A stretch of 64,000 nucleotides of DNA from Ancylostoma caninum (lineage: Eukaryota > Nematoda > Chromadorea > Rhabditida > Ancylostomatidae). The stretch spans positions 248,001 through 312,000 of the forward strand of contig JBAJFG010000452.1 of the NCBI GenBank assembly GCA_037903475.1. The letters run 5' to 3'. Positions 48,580-61,044 of this stretch are shown here, in pieces. The number at the start of each line of letters is the position of its first letter. Position 1 is the stretch's first letter. The position numbers and the translations under genes are program-made. Below the pieces are notes generated by a model, which saw only the letters and a list, made by a program, of their open reading frames with translations, was not told the origin of the DNA and did not search any database.

Positions 48580-49160
48580 TACTCTATATAAAGCGCAGAC
48601 CCCCCCATCGCCGCGCGAGGGATGACAGGTCACGCTGTCATTGATCCATTGGCCTCGCCCCACCTCTTTTGCCCGCCGCCACGGGCTCAATTGCGAAAAT
48701 TGACACGCCCAATGACACGCCCATGTATATGTATGTGTACAACATGGAAATCTTCAATTAGGACATCTAATTTGCAACGAAAACGGAATATCTTGGATCT
48801 TTAAAGCAGAATGGGTGAACCACTGATTAAGCGAGTGTGATTTCGCAATCAGAGCCGTGAATCATCCAAATACAGCAGAGTTGTACGGAAATTTTCGCTG
48901 CGCTCCTTCTAAAGCATTAAGTAGTAATCGCAATTAGAAAATAACGGTCAGGGGAACAAATGGTGCACTCCATGAGCTTAATATTGTGCTTACAAGACAG
49001 AACGTTCACCCAGTTTATTCCTGTTAAAAGCTAATTGTGCCCGAACCACAACAATTTCGACTTTCAGCGCTATCTCAAATGAAAACGACTTGACCACGTC
49101 AGGGCCTGTGTTGCTACTTATATAAAGGACCATGTAGAAGCTCTTTATATCAATCATAAT
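48580..49160. other. Unrecognised stretch
   Basis: It starts with 'ataaagcgcagacccccc'. No coding or repeat signature is recognised. Confidence 0.35.
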
Positions 49161-49162
49161 AA

Positions 49163-49324
49163 GAGTTTTACCTAGCCCGGAGGTAACGTGGCACACGGGT
49201 CCGAGCCAGAGCGCCGCTAAGCAGCGCTCTGGCTCGGGGGTTCTTTTTTTCAGAGTTTACCTAGCCCGGAGGTAACGTGGCACACGGGTCCGAGCCAGAG
49301 CGCCGCGAAGCGGCGCTCTGGCTC

Positions 49325-49325
<1 letters not shown>
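49163..49325 (+). repeat. Tandem pair of 89-bp hairpin-bearing units
   Basis: Two copies, 89 bases apart, of 'ttacctagcccggaggtaac' then 'gtggcacacgggtccgagcc'. Each contains a strong stem (ccgagccagagcgccgc / gc.gcgctctggctcgg). The first stem is followed by 'ttcttttttt', the second by a TA repeat. 'gggtccgagcc' is only loosely like a B box. It could be a structured small-RNA-derived sequence or the palindromic end of a transposon. Confidence 0.5.

Positions 49326-49370
<45 letters not shown>
49326..49370. repeat. (AT)n microsatellite
   Basis: About 45 bases of TA repeat lie between the hairpin repeat and the old interspersed repeat. Confidence 0.9.
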
Positions 49371-49371
<1 letters not shown>

Positions 49372-49860
49372 CGTTTCATAATTATAGGGACATCCGATTT
49401 TTCGCTGTAGCGCGCTCCATCGTGGAACCAATCTATCTGATTTTTCCTCCATTAAATCCAGGATATGAAGTACCCTCTACGGACTTACCATTCATCAACA
49501 TCATCGATATATAAGATTTTTATAGAGAAAGATAGAAGAACCAGTGTTTCAAAATTATAGGGACACTTGGAGTTGATGGAACGATTCACCCAGAAAACGG
49601 AAACTATCCATGCAGTTGTTACCAGGAGGTTATTCCCTCTCCAGTGCTAATCCAAAACTTCGGTTCTTCAAACTCGTGAAGGCGTTCCAGAAAAGGTCGA
49701 TCCAACATTGATCTTGGTTTCTTGAACTGTGCTTTAAAGTTTTCAGCATAAAAATTCTAGATGCATTAAACATGGTACCATCCAGAATTTGCTTTAGAAG
49801 CATTTTGCGCTAGATATGAGTGTTCACAGGTGTTTTTCAGGTACAAGGCGTCGAGTTTGT
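49371..49860 (+). repeat. Old interspersed repeat, uninterrupted copy
   Basis: This is the reference copy of the family split at 1-353 and 5805-5968. The motif 'gtttca.aattatagggaca' occurs twice (49373 and 49549). No protein domain is recognised in any frame. Similarity to the window-start copy is visible to 49856; beyond that the other copy leaves the window. Confidence 0.55.
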
Positions 49861-51335
49861 GGTAGCTTTATCGTGCTGTAGTGGCTTGACCCACGTGGAT
49901 ACTGCACTTCCTTTAACCAAAGCAGACTTTTGTCAGAGATAACCATTCAGATGTGGTGTGGAATGATCACACAAGATTTGCTAAATGTCACTACTCCAAA
50001 TTCTAATTGATACAAAGGCGATGAACAGCCTACGACATGCACGAGATCCAATCGACACTGCCGCACTGAGCACTGCCTTCTGTAGATAGAGTTCTCGCTT
50101 TTCCACAGGAATCCCAGGTTATCAGCTACCAAGCCGCCCGCAAATTCTCATGTGATTTATCTAGGAAGCCCACTTTGAGTCACTAGTAACCAAGTTGTCG
50201 AGCGAAGCGAAAGTCTGTGGAAAAGTCAAAAAGTTTAGGCACGCATCTCCCAGCACTTGAGGCTGTGGCAGCTCTGATCAGGATGAATATATGAGTCGTA
50301 TTCCCTTGTTTCTTTGGAGCGACGTAGTTGAACAGCTATTGTATTATGATAGCATTGAAGTTCCTTCACTAACTCTCTTGCATTAGGCCACGAACTCTAT
50401 TTGAACAGCTCCAGAACGAGATCTTCAACCACCTTGAGCGGTCGACCAAATCCCACGTAGTATTAGGTGTTAACAAAAGTCCTTGCGCTTTTTTCAGTTG
50501 CGATTTTCCCTGATCCGTTGTCATTTTTCCGTAATGTGCTGTATACAATTTAAAAACGGGGCTCTTTTTCTTTCTTTTTGTTTTATTAAAAACATTCTAA
50601 CCTTATCAACAGCGTTTCCTCAAAAGTATTGAATTAGTTAATTTTTAAGCATGGAGGGAAAAACGCTGATTTAAGGAAAAGTACCATTTTCTCACTCTAT
50701 TCAACAAGGACCAGAGAGCACCCGATATTGTTTGGATACCTTTTTCCGGTTGGACTCTTCCGGTTGGATCCTTTCAACAGGATTACCTCAGTTATTTGCT
50801 AGCTTTGAGAACTATGATGTTCATGGAGACTATACGATTCCTCTGGAACGTTTCCAAGTGTTCGTGAAGGGAATCTGTTCGGTCCAAGTGGTTGGTGTCA
50901 TTGAGAATAAATATGTCTTCTTTGAGCTTGAAAACTGCTGATGACCAGTCGTTTCGAACAATACATCTATGTATTTCACAATTAGTAGAGGTCGTTTGCC
51001 CAGTCTTGATGACCTTTCGAGCTTTAACTGAATGGCAGGATAGGTAGCTGTCGGTTGCGTTGTATGACTGATCGCTTCACATCGCAGGTCTAACACTCAA
51101 GCAAACTGTCGTTCTAAAAGAAACTGTCCACAAATAACTTGTAGAGAAAGATTAGCGCTTTCAATAGTACGTATATGAAGTGTACCTAAACGGTAACAAG
51201 TACGTTTAGAAAACTGCATCCGAAAAAAAAGCGCATGGATATATGTTAACACCTAATATATCTCAAGCCACGATCGGCGTTCTCAAACATGTAGGGCAAA
51301 ATGTTTACAGAGAGCCAGAGTCCTATCTTATGACA
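49861..51335. other. Unrecognised stretch, possibly more of the same repeat
   Basis: This may continue the repeat beyond 49860, but no second copy is available to prove it. A direct duplication of 'ttccggttgga' occurs at 50743-50767. Open frames are under 90 codons. Confidence 0.3.
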
Positions 51336-51339
51336 TACA

Positions 51340-51577
51340 CTTTTTTCCCGCATCGCTTTCTTCACCGTGTTTTACGAATTCTCAAAGCAGGAGCAGTCGA
51401 ACATGCTTCTAGTCAATGACGATTTTTTCGGCCATAACCAAGACGGAATACTGAAGGAAATTTGGCATGGAAATTGCACAGCCTTTACACACGTTTGGAT
51501 AGAAAGTTCCTGAGCAACTGCGAAAAAATTGGTGAGAAGAGAGTGGCGGGAAAATTTTCGGACAACCTAACACTAAA
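51340..51577 (-). pseudogene. Mariner-like remnant with terminal repeat
   Basis: Read on the minus strand it begins with 'aggttgtccgaaaattttcc' (51568 downward), a mariner terminal repeat, and about 100 bases later reads AEKIVID, parallel to TEKIFTD in the related fragment at 40845-41035. The spacing is far too short for an intact transposase, so it is internally deleted. Confidence 0.4.
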
Positions 51578-51579
51578 TC

Positions 51580-53160
51580 GCTATCTGGAGTCGTTCATGC
51601 TCTCGCATCTTGCAGTGTTGGCGAGCGGCTGCACTTTGACACCAAGTAAATCATTCTTTTCCCATCTTTCCAGTGATAACATATCGTCGGAGTTTTACTA
51701 GTTCACACGGGCTTCAATTTTTTTCTATCCAAGTGGTAGTAAATTCCACATCACTTTACACAACTTCATGTTTGAGATCGACTAGCGAAGAAGTCATCGA
51801 TCATTCGCTCTTTGCTGACCCCCCCCCCAAATTTCAAAGTTAAATTAAAGGAGAGCAGCACAGTCATGCAAAAAGCCTGCAAAACAAATTTTTTCGGCTA
51901 CATACAATACCAGTCCTTATTTTTTTTCTCCCAAAAACAGTTTCCGATAGATTAATCCGTCGAAAACCGTCAGAATCTCTGGGAGTGGACGAAATCAAAT
52001 ATTGAAACTCGAAAGCATCGAGCTAACGATTCTAAATATCTGTATGAAAATTGTGTTCGAGCCCAACTTGACGAAGGGAAAAATGCTTTTATTCTGAGAA
52101 TTTGATACATTTTCATATCATAGTGAAAGGGTCCCGAAACATTTCTCTGCAAGCCTGAGCAGGGGGATCGCCAGGATGAACTGCACTGTAGGATTGTTTC
52201 AATTGCTGCTTAACGGTTTCCCGGGGGATTGGGGATTTTTTGCACGGCAGTCCATATTCAGGCGCTCGTAACTTGCAAGTGACTTTAGCCAATGGCGTGC
52301 GAAGCGTGCAGCCTGTATGTAAACAGGATTCTCTTTTTGATTTGTATGAATGAATTCGTCATGGGCTACATTCGTTCCCTTTATACAATTGTGCAATCTT
52401 TGTATTTTCGCTAAAATTGATGAGTTTGAAGTTCGCTCCACCAACTCCGATAATATCCATATGGGGATGAAAAATGATCGTTGCATTATGGAGAGTCGAA
52501 AAACATATGAAGTTTAATTGTAAGAATTCCATGCCCGTAGAAAATTTGGGCTCACCTTCCACCGACATGCCCGCAGGTTACGTAATTAGCAGGACCATTT
52601 TTTCGTTAATTCGATGTCGAACAAAGTTTCTGTATAGATAAGCATTTGGAATCAGGAGATCGAGAGATTTCGATTGGTAGTTTCAACAGATGATTTCGTC
52701 CACTCCCGATGATTCTAACGGTTTTCGACGGATTAATCTGTTGGAAACGTTTTTTTTAATGATAAATGTTCTGACTGGTATTGTATTTCTGGAATATTTG
52801 AATTGCTCCAGATTATCTATCAATCTAATTATTTTGTTCAGTTTCACTTCGTTCTCAATTAACTTAATTTATGCAGACAGTTTTGCCCAACGATGACTTG
52901 TGGCCCTATTGCAATTGCGCAGTAATTCTTACTTTTTGATTTGAAACCACGATTTTAATGTTTGTTTGGTTGGTATATTGAACGCGAAACGGTAGTTATT
53001 TGCCAGATTACTGAACATGCACAACACCATTACGACGGCTCAGAATTTACTGAAGGCTCTGGAATATTTGGTGAGAAAACAACATCAACCGCATCTATCT
53101 ACAACCAACAATCTGTTACAGAGAAGCGAAACCAGTTAAGTGAGATCCATGGTTCTTGCG
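51580..53160. other. Unrecognised stretch
   Basis: AT-rich; a poly-C tract lies at 51819-51827. Hydrophobic open frames (for example 52690-52896 plus) look like AT-rich noise. Further exons of the minus-strand gene at 53.2-53.5 kb could lie here, but I cannot place them. Confidence 0.3.
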
Positions 53161-53240
53161 TTGGATGCTCTGAAACGAAACGAACTCAATCATTGTCGAA
53201 CGCATATTTTCTAGAACATGATAGTTGTCGCAGAACTCAC

Positions 53241-53514
53241 CAAACTCGGTTAAGGTAGCTGTTGAGAAGGATGTTGCGCATTCGTGTCCTGCCACTGCCT
53301 CGTTTCTCCTCAGATAGCTTATATCCTGGAAAATCAAAGGGTAGTTACCAGTGTAAAGCATTCGCCAGGAGGAATTGTAAAGGAGAAGAAACTTGACACA
53401 CCAGGCAGGCAGTATTCGAGGTTCAGCCGATATACGAGCTCATCTACACAGCTCATGTCACCCTGGCATGCGGCCAGCACTTCGCAGCCGATGAGCATAC
53501 CTGAAGCGAGGTAA
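53241..53514 (-). CDS. Two candidate exons with GDNF/GAS1-like cysteine pattern (partial gene)
   Basis: Exon A (53514-53400) follows the acceptor 'ttttccttag' and encodes MLIGCEVLAACQGDMSC then VDELVYRLNLEYCLPG. The spacing C-x6-C-x5-C-x12-C, with a CQG in the second position, resembles the first half of a GDNF-receptor/GAS1 domain (usual last gap 9-10). A 74-base intron would end in 'tttgattttccag'. Exon B (53325-53241) encodes AVAGHECATSFSTATLTEF and ends at a strong donor (TTTG|gtgagt). A next acceptor 'gtttcgtttcag' lies at 53170. In the family these domains sit in membrane-anchored receptors. Start, remaining exons and expression are unseen; the donor choice for exon A is uncertain (GGT|gtgtca versus CCTG|gtgtgt). 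Confidence 0.4.
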
Positions 53515-53519
53515 CTAAG

Positions 53520-54830
53520 GAAAATAAATATCAATAAAAAGGTTTGCTATTACCCTGGAGAAAAAAATTAACTAATGTTCTTCACACAGTAGTGAGTGAC
53601 TCACAACTATGTATAGAAGTGCATATACGGCCACAATATCAAATGACCTATTGGGATTATTCTGGTATTTACTGAAACCCTATACACTGTCGGAATAACA
53701 ACTAGTAAGAACCGCATTGATGTTATCGTGCAAAGATTCGGAGAACGCATTCCTTGAGAGGTTTGCAGCTACAACGAATTTCATATTATTATCTAATCAA
53801 TTTTGCAGGAATGAGCTAGTCAGAGAGTGAATTTTTAGGAGTATTTATAATTTATTTTATCACACTTATTCAGTTCGATGAGAGAGGCGGACATGAGGGA
53901 AAGACAGACATCGTTGCATATCTGGAAGAGAGAAAATGGTGCTGCAATGTGTTAATCATAATTTCAGCTACTAGTGGCTTCCTGAAATATTTTTTGGGAT
54001 AAATGGTCTGCAGTCAAATGGAAATTTTTCCAAAGGAAACTTGTGTGCAGACAATCTGCAGAATTATAACCCTGTTTTAATCGAAGACCTGACCACTTCC
54101 CAGCGATCGGTGTCATGCGCCAAGGAACGGACCCCATTCTAAGATCTTTACCCCGCGTGAGTGGATCACTGTAATCTCACCTTACTCAGCCATCCATTGC
54201 AAATCCACTACATGGAGACAAATAAAAAGTATTTTTGGCCCATTCAAAATGCTCACTGTAACGCCCCGCATATTGACAGTACATTAGGAATCGACGCGCC
54301 AACTGAACTTTGTATATGAACCCTACCCAATGTGTACTAAGGCAAATTTTTGGAAGGACCGCAGCAGAATGTGATTAAAAAGCGAGAGATGTGGAGATAA
54401 GAAGATACAGAAGGAACGCAGCAGAATGGATTTTTGTACATAGAGAAGGGTGCGCGAGGTCTGCAGCAGCTATTCGAAAGATCATCAGTCGGTTCTTTTG
54501 GTGTTCCGCTGCGCTCGTCTCTAAAATTTGTCTGAGTAAAGAGTTTGCTTAATATTTAGCAAATTGTAACCCTTAACAGTGACGACGTTCAAGAACGAGA
54601 AGAAAACGAGTACAGCTTATCAAGCGATTATCCTGCTTTGCTTGAAATATGTGTGATGAGCAAGTGCGTTTGAGAACTCACTTTGAACTATGAGTCACCA
54701 AAATCACTGAACTCAATACTTTCATCCTTACCATGGAAGCCTCGAGTGCACATCACACTTAATCTTCTTCTGGAGATGATCTCTAGTACATATTTCAATC
54801 AATCCGGCAAAGGCCATGGTATAAGGATTT
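53520..54830. other. Unrecognised stretch
   Basis: The upstream part of the minus-strand candidate gene would lie here. No convincing exon was found. Confidence 0.3.
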
Positions 54831-54837
54831 ATGTATA

Positions 54838-55552
54838 ACTAGCTGCCGTACCCGGCTTCGCTCGGGTGTTTTACCTTGGCTACATCACACTGCTGAGGCC
54901 AATTGCTATCATCGATAAATTCATTAAAACATCAAAATCTCCATAATTTTGGTAATCGGCATTTTAGCGAAGCCCAAGTGACCCTTCCCTATCGACTTGT
55001 GGGCGAAAAGTTGGCAAAGCTATTTCGGTGATATTGAATCTATGCATTCGTATTAAGTGGTTGCCATATTCATACTCAGCGTATCGAGGAACCCCAGGAG
55101 CTCCATCGGGCAGAAGAGCCAAAAATCGATAAAATCGATAAATCGATATTTCGTGCAAAATAGTTGTCATGTGCGTGTTCAGCGTATTAAGAAACCCCAG
55201 TGGACATGTTCTTGTCCGTCCCCGAACCAAAATGGAAAAAATCGATGAAATCAATAAATCAATATTTCGTGGAAAATGGTTGTCATATTCGTATTCTTCG
55301 TATTGAGAAATCCCAGTAGACACGTCCCCACCCTGGCGCAAAAATAGCTGAAAAATCAATGAAGTCGATATAATCGATAAATCAATCGATAATCCCAGGG
55401 TGCAAAGTAGCCTATAATCTCCCCCGGCCCGCGAAGGACGTGCATGCAAAATTTGGTCCGTATTGGTTCACCCTCCGCGATTTCTATTCATTACATACAT
55501 ACACACACATACATACATACAAACTTTGACTTTTATATATACAGATAACTGG
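54838..55552 (+). mobile_element. Non-autonomous element with CATA tail
   Basis: It starts 'ctagctgccgtacccggctt' and ends with CATACATACACACACATACA-type repeats and 'tttgacttttatatatacag'. 'ataactagct' at the left and 'ataactggct' at the right may be a target duplication. The interior has three related segments about 100-116 bases apart (55060, 55163, 55279) with 'aaatcgat.aa' and 'tggttgtcat' motifs. A 161-codon minus frame is an artefact of these repeats. A tail of this type suggests a retroelement-derived (SINE-like) repeat. The same 3' end occurs at 18940. Confidence 0.55.
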
Positions 55553-55591
55553 CTTCCTAGAGTCAATACACTTAATCGTCTTCTATTGCAT

Positions 55592-56950
55592 ATGCAAAAT
55601 GTTGAAAGAAAATGAGTTTATGCCAGAATTTCCTAACCAATTCTTAGGCCATGATCCAGCCAACCAGTGACCAGAAAGCCTATCCCCATCTTCATCTTTT
55701 CACAGCCGGCTATGTGTGATTACATGAGACAGTGGGTCTCCATGATAAAACTTATTGTGGATTTAAGTTGGCTCTTTCTATATCCGTGGTGCCTCTATTC
55801 CAACACATATCCCAGGGAAAATCAGGATTTAATATAGGTATGTGTATAATAACATAGTGAGGAATTTGAAATAAACACCTGTGAATCATCTGCCTACAAT
55901 CACTGGAGTTTTTACAGATTTAGATTTTTAAGAAGAGAACGAAACACAACCTCCTTGAGCGATGTTAATTTATCATCAAGATCACTTTGAACTAATTTCG
56001 CCGTGCACTATCTCGTTGCACAGGCGCACCGCCGAATCATTAAAGGGTGTTTAATAATAACTTGAACGGGAGAATAGTTGAAAACGGCTACAAAATTATA
56101 ATAAGACACTCCTACCTCCAAATGTGATCTGAAGCTGGAAAAGTTGTGACTTTTGCACTATGAATAGACTAATTTTTTGAACTACACAGTTCATGGCCAA
56201 TTCTTTGAAATATTCTTTAAAGCCACCCAAAAATAGTGATTCGCATAAGTGGAATCCACTTATGCGAATCACTATTTTTGGGTGGCTTTAAAGAATATTT
56301 CAAAGAATTGGCCATGAACTGTGTAGTTCAAAAATTAGTCTATTCATCGTGCAAAAGTCACAGAACTCCGGCTTCAGATCACATTTGGAGGTAGGAGTGT
56401 TCTATTATGATTTTTGCTCACGTTTTCAACTATTCTACCGTTCAAGTTATTATTAAACACCCTTTAATGATTCGGCAATACGCGCTCCAATTGCCGATTT
56501 AAATAGGTATATACACGGCGAAATTAGTTCAAACGCGGTCTGATGATAAATTTTAGCGATTCGCTCAAGGAGGTTGTCTTCGTTCTCTTCTTGAGAAAAA
56601 TCTAAATCTGTAAAAACTCCAGTGATTGTAGGCAGATAGAATTCACAGGTGTTTATTTCAAATTATCTATATGTACATATACACATACCTATATTAAATC
56701 CTGATTTTTCCCTGGGATATCCTGGAATAGAGGCACCACGGAATAGAAAGAGCCAACTTGACGAATCCACAGAACATTTTCTCGTGGAATTACCACTGTC
56801 TCATCGCTATTCATGGCAGTAATAGCACATAGCCCGCTATGAAAGATGAAGATGGGGATAGGCTTTCTGGTAGCGTTTCCTCAATAGCTATGGCCTAAGA
56901 ATTGGTTAGGAAATTCTGGCATGAACTCATTTTCTTTCAACATTTTGCAT
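55592..56950. repeat. 1.36-kb palindrome (inverted duplication without spacer)
   Basis: The axis is the single base 56254, between cgcataagtgga and tccacttatgcg. The left arm is 55592-56253 and the right arm 56255-56950. The inner ~200 bp are almost perfectly paired; similarity falls outward, with indels and substitutions (for example the segments around 55700-55770 and 56745-56850). The outer limit is atgcaaaatg / cattttgcat. No open frame or transposase is present and no target duplication is obvious. It could be a fold-back transposon or a host inverted duplication. Confidence 0.9.
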
Positions 56951-57119
56951 TTTGTGTGATTTGCCTTCCTTGAGAGTCTTCAGGGACCAATTGCTTTCCA
57001 AAAATAGAAAGAAAAAAAGCAGATCAGTTGAAATTTGATCATAATAAACTTAAGTATGAGAGGACTCTCATAAGCCTATCCTTACAGGATAAGTTCAGGT
57101 TTGTCCACAATAATCAAAT

Positions 57120-57338
57120 TTAATCTTCGAGACTTATTCCTAATATACTGTAGTAATTGTAAGTAGATTCAGGCAGATATTTTATACCAGTCTTTGCCAA
57201 TATTTTCTGAAGGCCAAAAAACCTCTCGGACACCAAATTTTGCCCTGTTGGAAAAGCAGTAACCCAGACGCGGAACCGACCTTGGGCGTTGACGTGGGCG
57301 AGAAGCATCGTCGAAAGGAGAAGTGCTGCCAACATTTT
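57120..57338 (-). CDS. Candidate first exon encoding a signal peptide
   Basis: The ATG at 57338 opens MLAALLLSTMLLAHVNAQ, a textbook secretion signal with likely cleavage after VNA, followed by GRFRVWVTAFPTGQN. Downstream residues look less protein-like. Donor-like sites occur inside (CCCAAG|gtcggt near 57284 and AATTTG|gtgtcc near 57230), so the true exon may be shorter. I do not recognise the family; a faint similarity to the N-terminus of Notch ligands is not enough to name it. No downstream exon was identified, and the palindrome lies just beyond. Confidence 0.3.
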   Translation of the reverse strand, partial: KMLAALLLSTMLLAHVNAQGRFRVWVTAFPTGQNLVSERFFGLQKILAKTGIKYLPESTYNYYSILGISLED

Positions 57339-57429
57339 GTATCTGAAGCAATGGGACATTACTGGTGGGAAGGAATGTAACAAATGTCATGGATACGCAG
57401 AAATAGCATAAAACGATTGGCGAAAACAA

Positions 57430-60400
57430 AAATAAGTATGGGATAAATGAATAAATAGATGTCCGATTAACGTCAGCTAGGATGTGAACCAGCCTCAGCT
57501 GGCTAAGGCTTCGTACAGCAAATGTACAAGGGGAGGATGTGATGGTTCTATGAGCTCAAAGAAGCAAAAGGCTCTCTGAATATCACAACACAACACCAGG
57601 AATTCCAACACAGTTCAAAGAAAGGAAAAATTGCCAGTGTGTTTTTATTGTGGTGGCTAGAAGCTGTAACCATTGCAGTCCGCTACCACCGATCAGAAAA
57701 CGTGCTTTTTAATGGCCCTTTCATAGCACTGAAATTCCGTTAATCAATTTTTTCTAAGAAATCGTTAAAAGTTAACGGGCGGGTAGGTATTTTTCATTTA
57801 TTTTTAACGCTTTCTAATTAAAGACGGGTTATAATGCGGAGGCAGCGAGCAATTTGTCAAGCAACAAAAAAAAAAGAAAAAAAAAGGAAATAGATAGCAC
57901 TAGGTACGGGCAAGCTTAGCAGGGGCTAGACAATCAAACTCCAAAGGTTTAAGAAATTCCGCTCCCGCCGGTGTGATCGTCGACTGACCCCAGAAGTCAG
58001 ACAAAGTTAACAAAGACGGGTTGGAGATCGAAACAAATGCGTTGGTGTAAGAGTCAGCAAATGAGATATCAAATTTTCCCAGCATCTTTTTCCTTCATCG
58101 ACTATATTGAAGTGTCGTCGAAAGGCAATATAGCCAGAACAGGTCTACAAAAAGCTCAAGTAAAGGCAGCAGTGTTGTCTAAATATCGGCAGAGCTCCAT
58201 ATTCTTGTAGAGACCGGAATTAGTCATCCATAGCATTCCATTGTTTCGATGGAGTTACGTACCTTTGGTGTGCGTGATTATACTAAGAAGAATCCTCCAA
58301 GAACAACTACATGTCTCACCGTATAATTGTTCAAAAATAGAGGGTAAGCAATAAAGTCCCTGGTTAGAATGAGCGAAGAGTCTCCGTGAACTGATTTCAG
58401 AGAGATCTTTGCTTTCCTCACTTCAATTCTAATAATGATGTTATTAATATGCAGGTGTCTCGTGGCATTTCGCGCAAAGCACCTGCACTGAAACGAGGTT
58501 CGTAGAAGAACTTTACTTCGAAACCATAAACAATCATAGATTCTAAAATTCTAAGAATATGCATCGGAGAACATCATTTTGTACGGAAGATGAGGTTTTG
58601 GTGGCACATTTTATAGGCGTAGGCGTACTGTCGGGTATCATTCACATTTCGTAATGTCTGACCTTTGTTGAATGCTATTCGTTGAAGGGATCTCTGAAAT
58701 CCACAACTGGGATCACTCAGGGACTCGACAAGCCTTTATATTTTGGCGGTTTTTTGTCGAGAGGCGGCCTTCTTTGTTCAATCAAAACTCAATCATATCA
58801 TCTCTGTGTATTGTTTTGGTGGAGTTGAGCACATACTTGTGTATGTTTTGTGACCGCACACTCATATATGTTCTTAGCTCACCTTCGTGGGCAGAGATAA
58901 AATAGAAAAAATATTTCACTGCATGTGGGGTCTCACGTGTACAAATAGGAATGGAGAATTTTGCACAAATTTGTTTATTAATTACATGGCGAGACCAAGT
59001 GGGCAGAAATAAAAATATAATTAACGTATATTACATATCTTATATTACATGTATTACATATACGATGTGCACCACACAAGACTGAAAGACCACGAGTTGC
59101 AAATGAAAAGATCTATAGTCCTCTGTTCAGCCTCAGTGACTCCACCTACCATAAGGCGCTGAACACTAATCGAGAGGAACAGAGCAAAATAGGTGTTTTC
59201 ACGCCTACGCGGCATTCCGGAGAGCCTGGTGGTATTTAGAATAACAATAAATATGTATGTATTGAAATTTTCCAGTCTGTCTCAATAGAAGAAGGAGTTT
59301 GGTGTTTGCTCGTCCATATCACCTGCTTCACTAGGGACAGAAATTGTAGGAGATTTAGAGGAGAGAATGAAATGGGATGGGATACGAGGGTGGCTTCGAA
59401 GTTTTCCGAAATGACTGCAAAAAATGCAGCCTCACAAAAAGTCGCGGTGTTGGCCGCATCTTGACTTGAATTGAGTGAAAATGGCAGTCCAATCTGAAGA
59501 AACGACTGCTTTTGACAGATGCCGTTGAAATAAAGCAAATCCGCTGTTCCTCAGCTATGGATAAGCGCGCTGGTCGCCAAATTCATCAGAACAAATTAGG
59601 GTAAAAATTGGGCTCGTTGAGAAAGAAGAGATATAAAAAGCCGTGATGATGATCATGATGATGATGGATGAGAAGCGCTGGTACTAAAGTGCGAGACAGC
59701 CATAATTAAATTCGTTCCAAAATGAAGTAAATAAATAGTTTGAACAGCTCACCCATTACAAATTTATCATGGGTTAGCTTGAAGCCCAAAAACTAGAAAA
59801 ACCGCAGAGGTTCGCTCTCAAATGGAGCCAGCTCAATTATTTTTTTTTTCTCGGTAGAAGTATATTTCCTTGTAGGAAAGGCTGGTAAGGGTGTTTGCAG
59901 ACTTGTTCATGGGTCACTTATGCATGTACGTTAAAAAAACCCTCAGTTACGGAGCCGTTCACCACGCGTTACGCCACCTGCAATGTAGCACTTTGATCGT
60001 CTGCGCCTCTACAGATTCCATTGGTTTCACAGTTCTCGTTCTTGCCACAACCTCTTGCTGTTTGTTCCAATCTTTCCAAAGAAGTGGTGGCAGCGGAGAC
60101 ATCGTAGGAAGACAGCTCCGCACCAGCGAAACCTATGGTTCATAGTTTAAAAGATGGTTTTAGATTGTTCTTTCACAGCTAGCAAATGTACGCATGAATG
60201 TTTGATCAAAAAACACATTTTATGGACTATTGTAATGCCATAAAGCTTGCTGCACGAAGCCCGAAAACCATATAGCGTGAACATACCGCGTCGGTAGAAT
60301 GTGAAAATTTTCGCGGGATTCGCGGGATTTGCGGGATTTTGGAATAATTCTTTTCAAAGCATGTCTTTCCAAAAATTTTGAACACACCCAGATAGAGGAA

Positions 60401-61040
60401 TACATCCTACGAAGGAATTGAAGAATCACAGACCCAGACACTTCCACTAAAGCCAGAAGAAGTTCAAGTTATTTTCTAGATAAGCACAACAAATTCGGCT
60501 AGCCTGGCAACCAGAAGTTGAGAGCTCGCTTTTCGTTCCTCCACTAGAAGGAGTCTTCAATTTAAAACTTTTTTTGCGAAAACACACCACTTCCACCGCA
60601 CTTGAGACAGGTCCCAGTAATCCATTTCGAAGAATGTGGACAAAATGAGGAAGTAGACAACACGGAAGAAACAGGTGATGATGATGGATTACAAACCTCT
60701 GGGGAATTACAAATTAGTTGACATAATATAAGACTGTGATGAATAAACAACGGGAGCTCAAAATTGGTACAAACCTTAAAAACAAACACTGGACGGGGCC
60801 ATCCCAGAAGTGCACCCAGTGGAAGATTACTGGATTATCAGGGTGACGAAATTTTTGAGCACTTCAGTGAAAAATAGGATGCACCACCCACGTGAACTTT
60901 TGCTCTCTAATTCAAAGTCCTACATGTGTGGAGAACTGTAGAGAGTTTTGAGAGTTTTTCAAGGATGCTGGCTCCAATTTCATTGAAGCGTTAAGCGCAC
61001 AATTTCGCCTCCGCCTTGTCCTCAACATTCATATCGTACT
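57430..61040. other. Long unrecognised stretch
   Basis: Three minus-strand frames have some protein-like character but no recognisable domain: 57900-58085 (FDISFADSYTNAFVSISNPS), 59236-59538, and 60562-60740, where an acceptor-like 'taattccccag' precedes a Cys-rich run ending TCLKCGGSGVFSQ. I would not annotate them as genes without transcript support. Confidence 0.3.
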
Positions 61041-61044
61041 GGAC

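Noticed and set aside
49861..50560. Tc1-like transposase downstream of the old repeat
   Set aside because: I tried the frames and could not find a DDE block or HTH that held up.
54964..55449. 161-codon minus-strand frame
   Set aside because: It lies wholly within the internal ~100-116-bp repeats of a mobile element.
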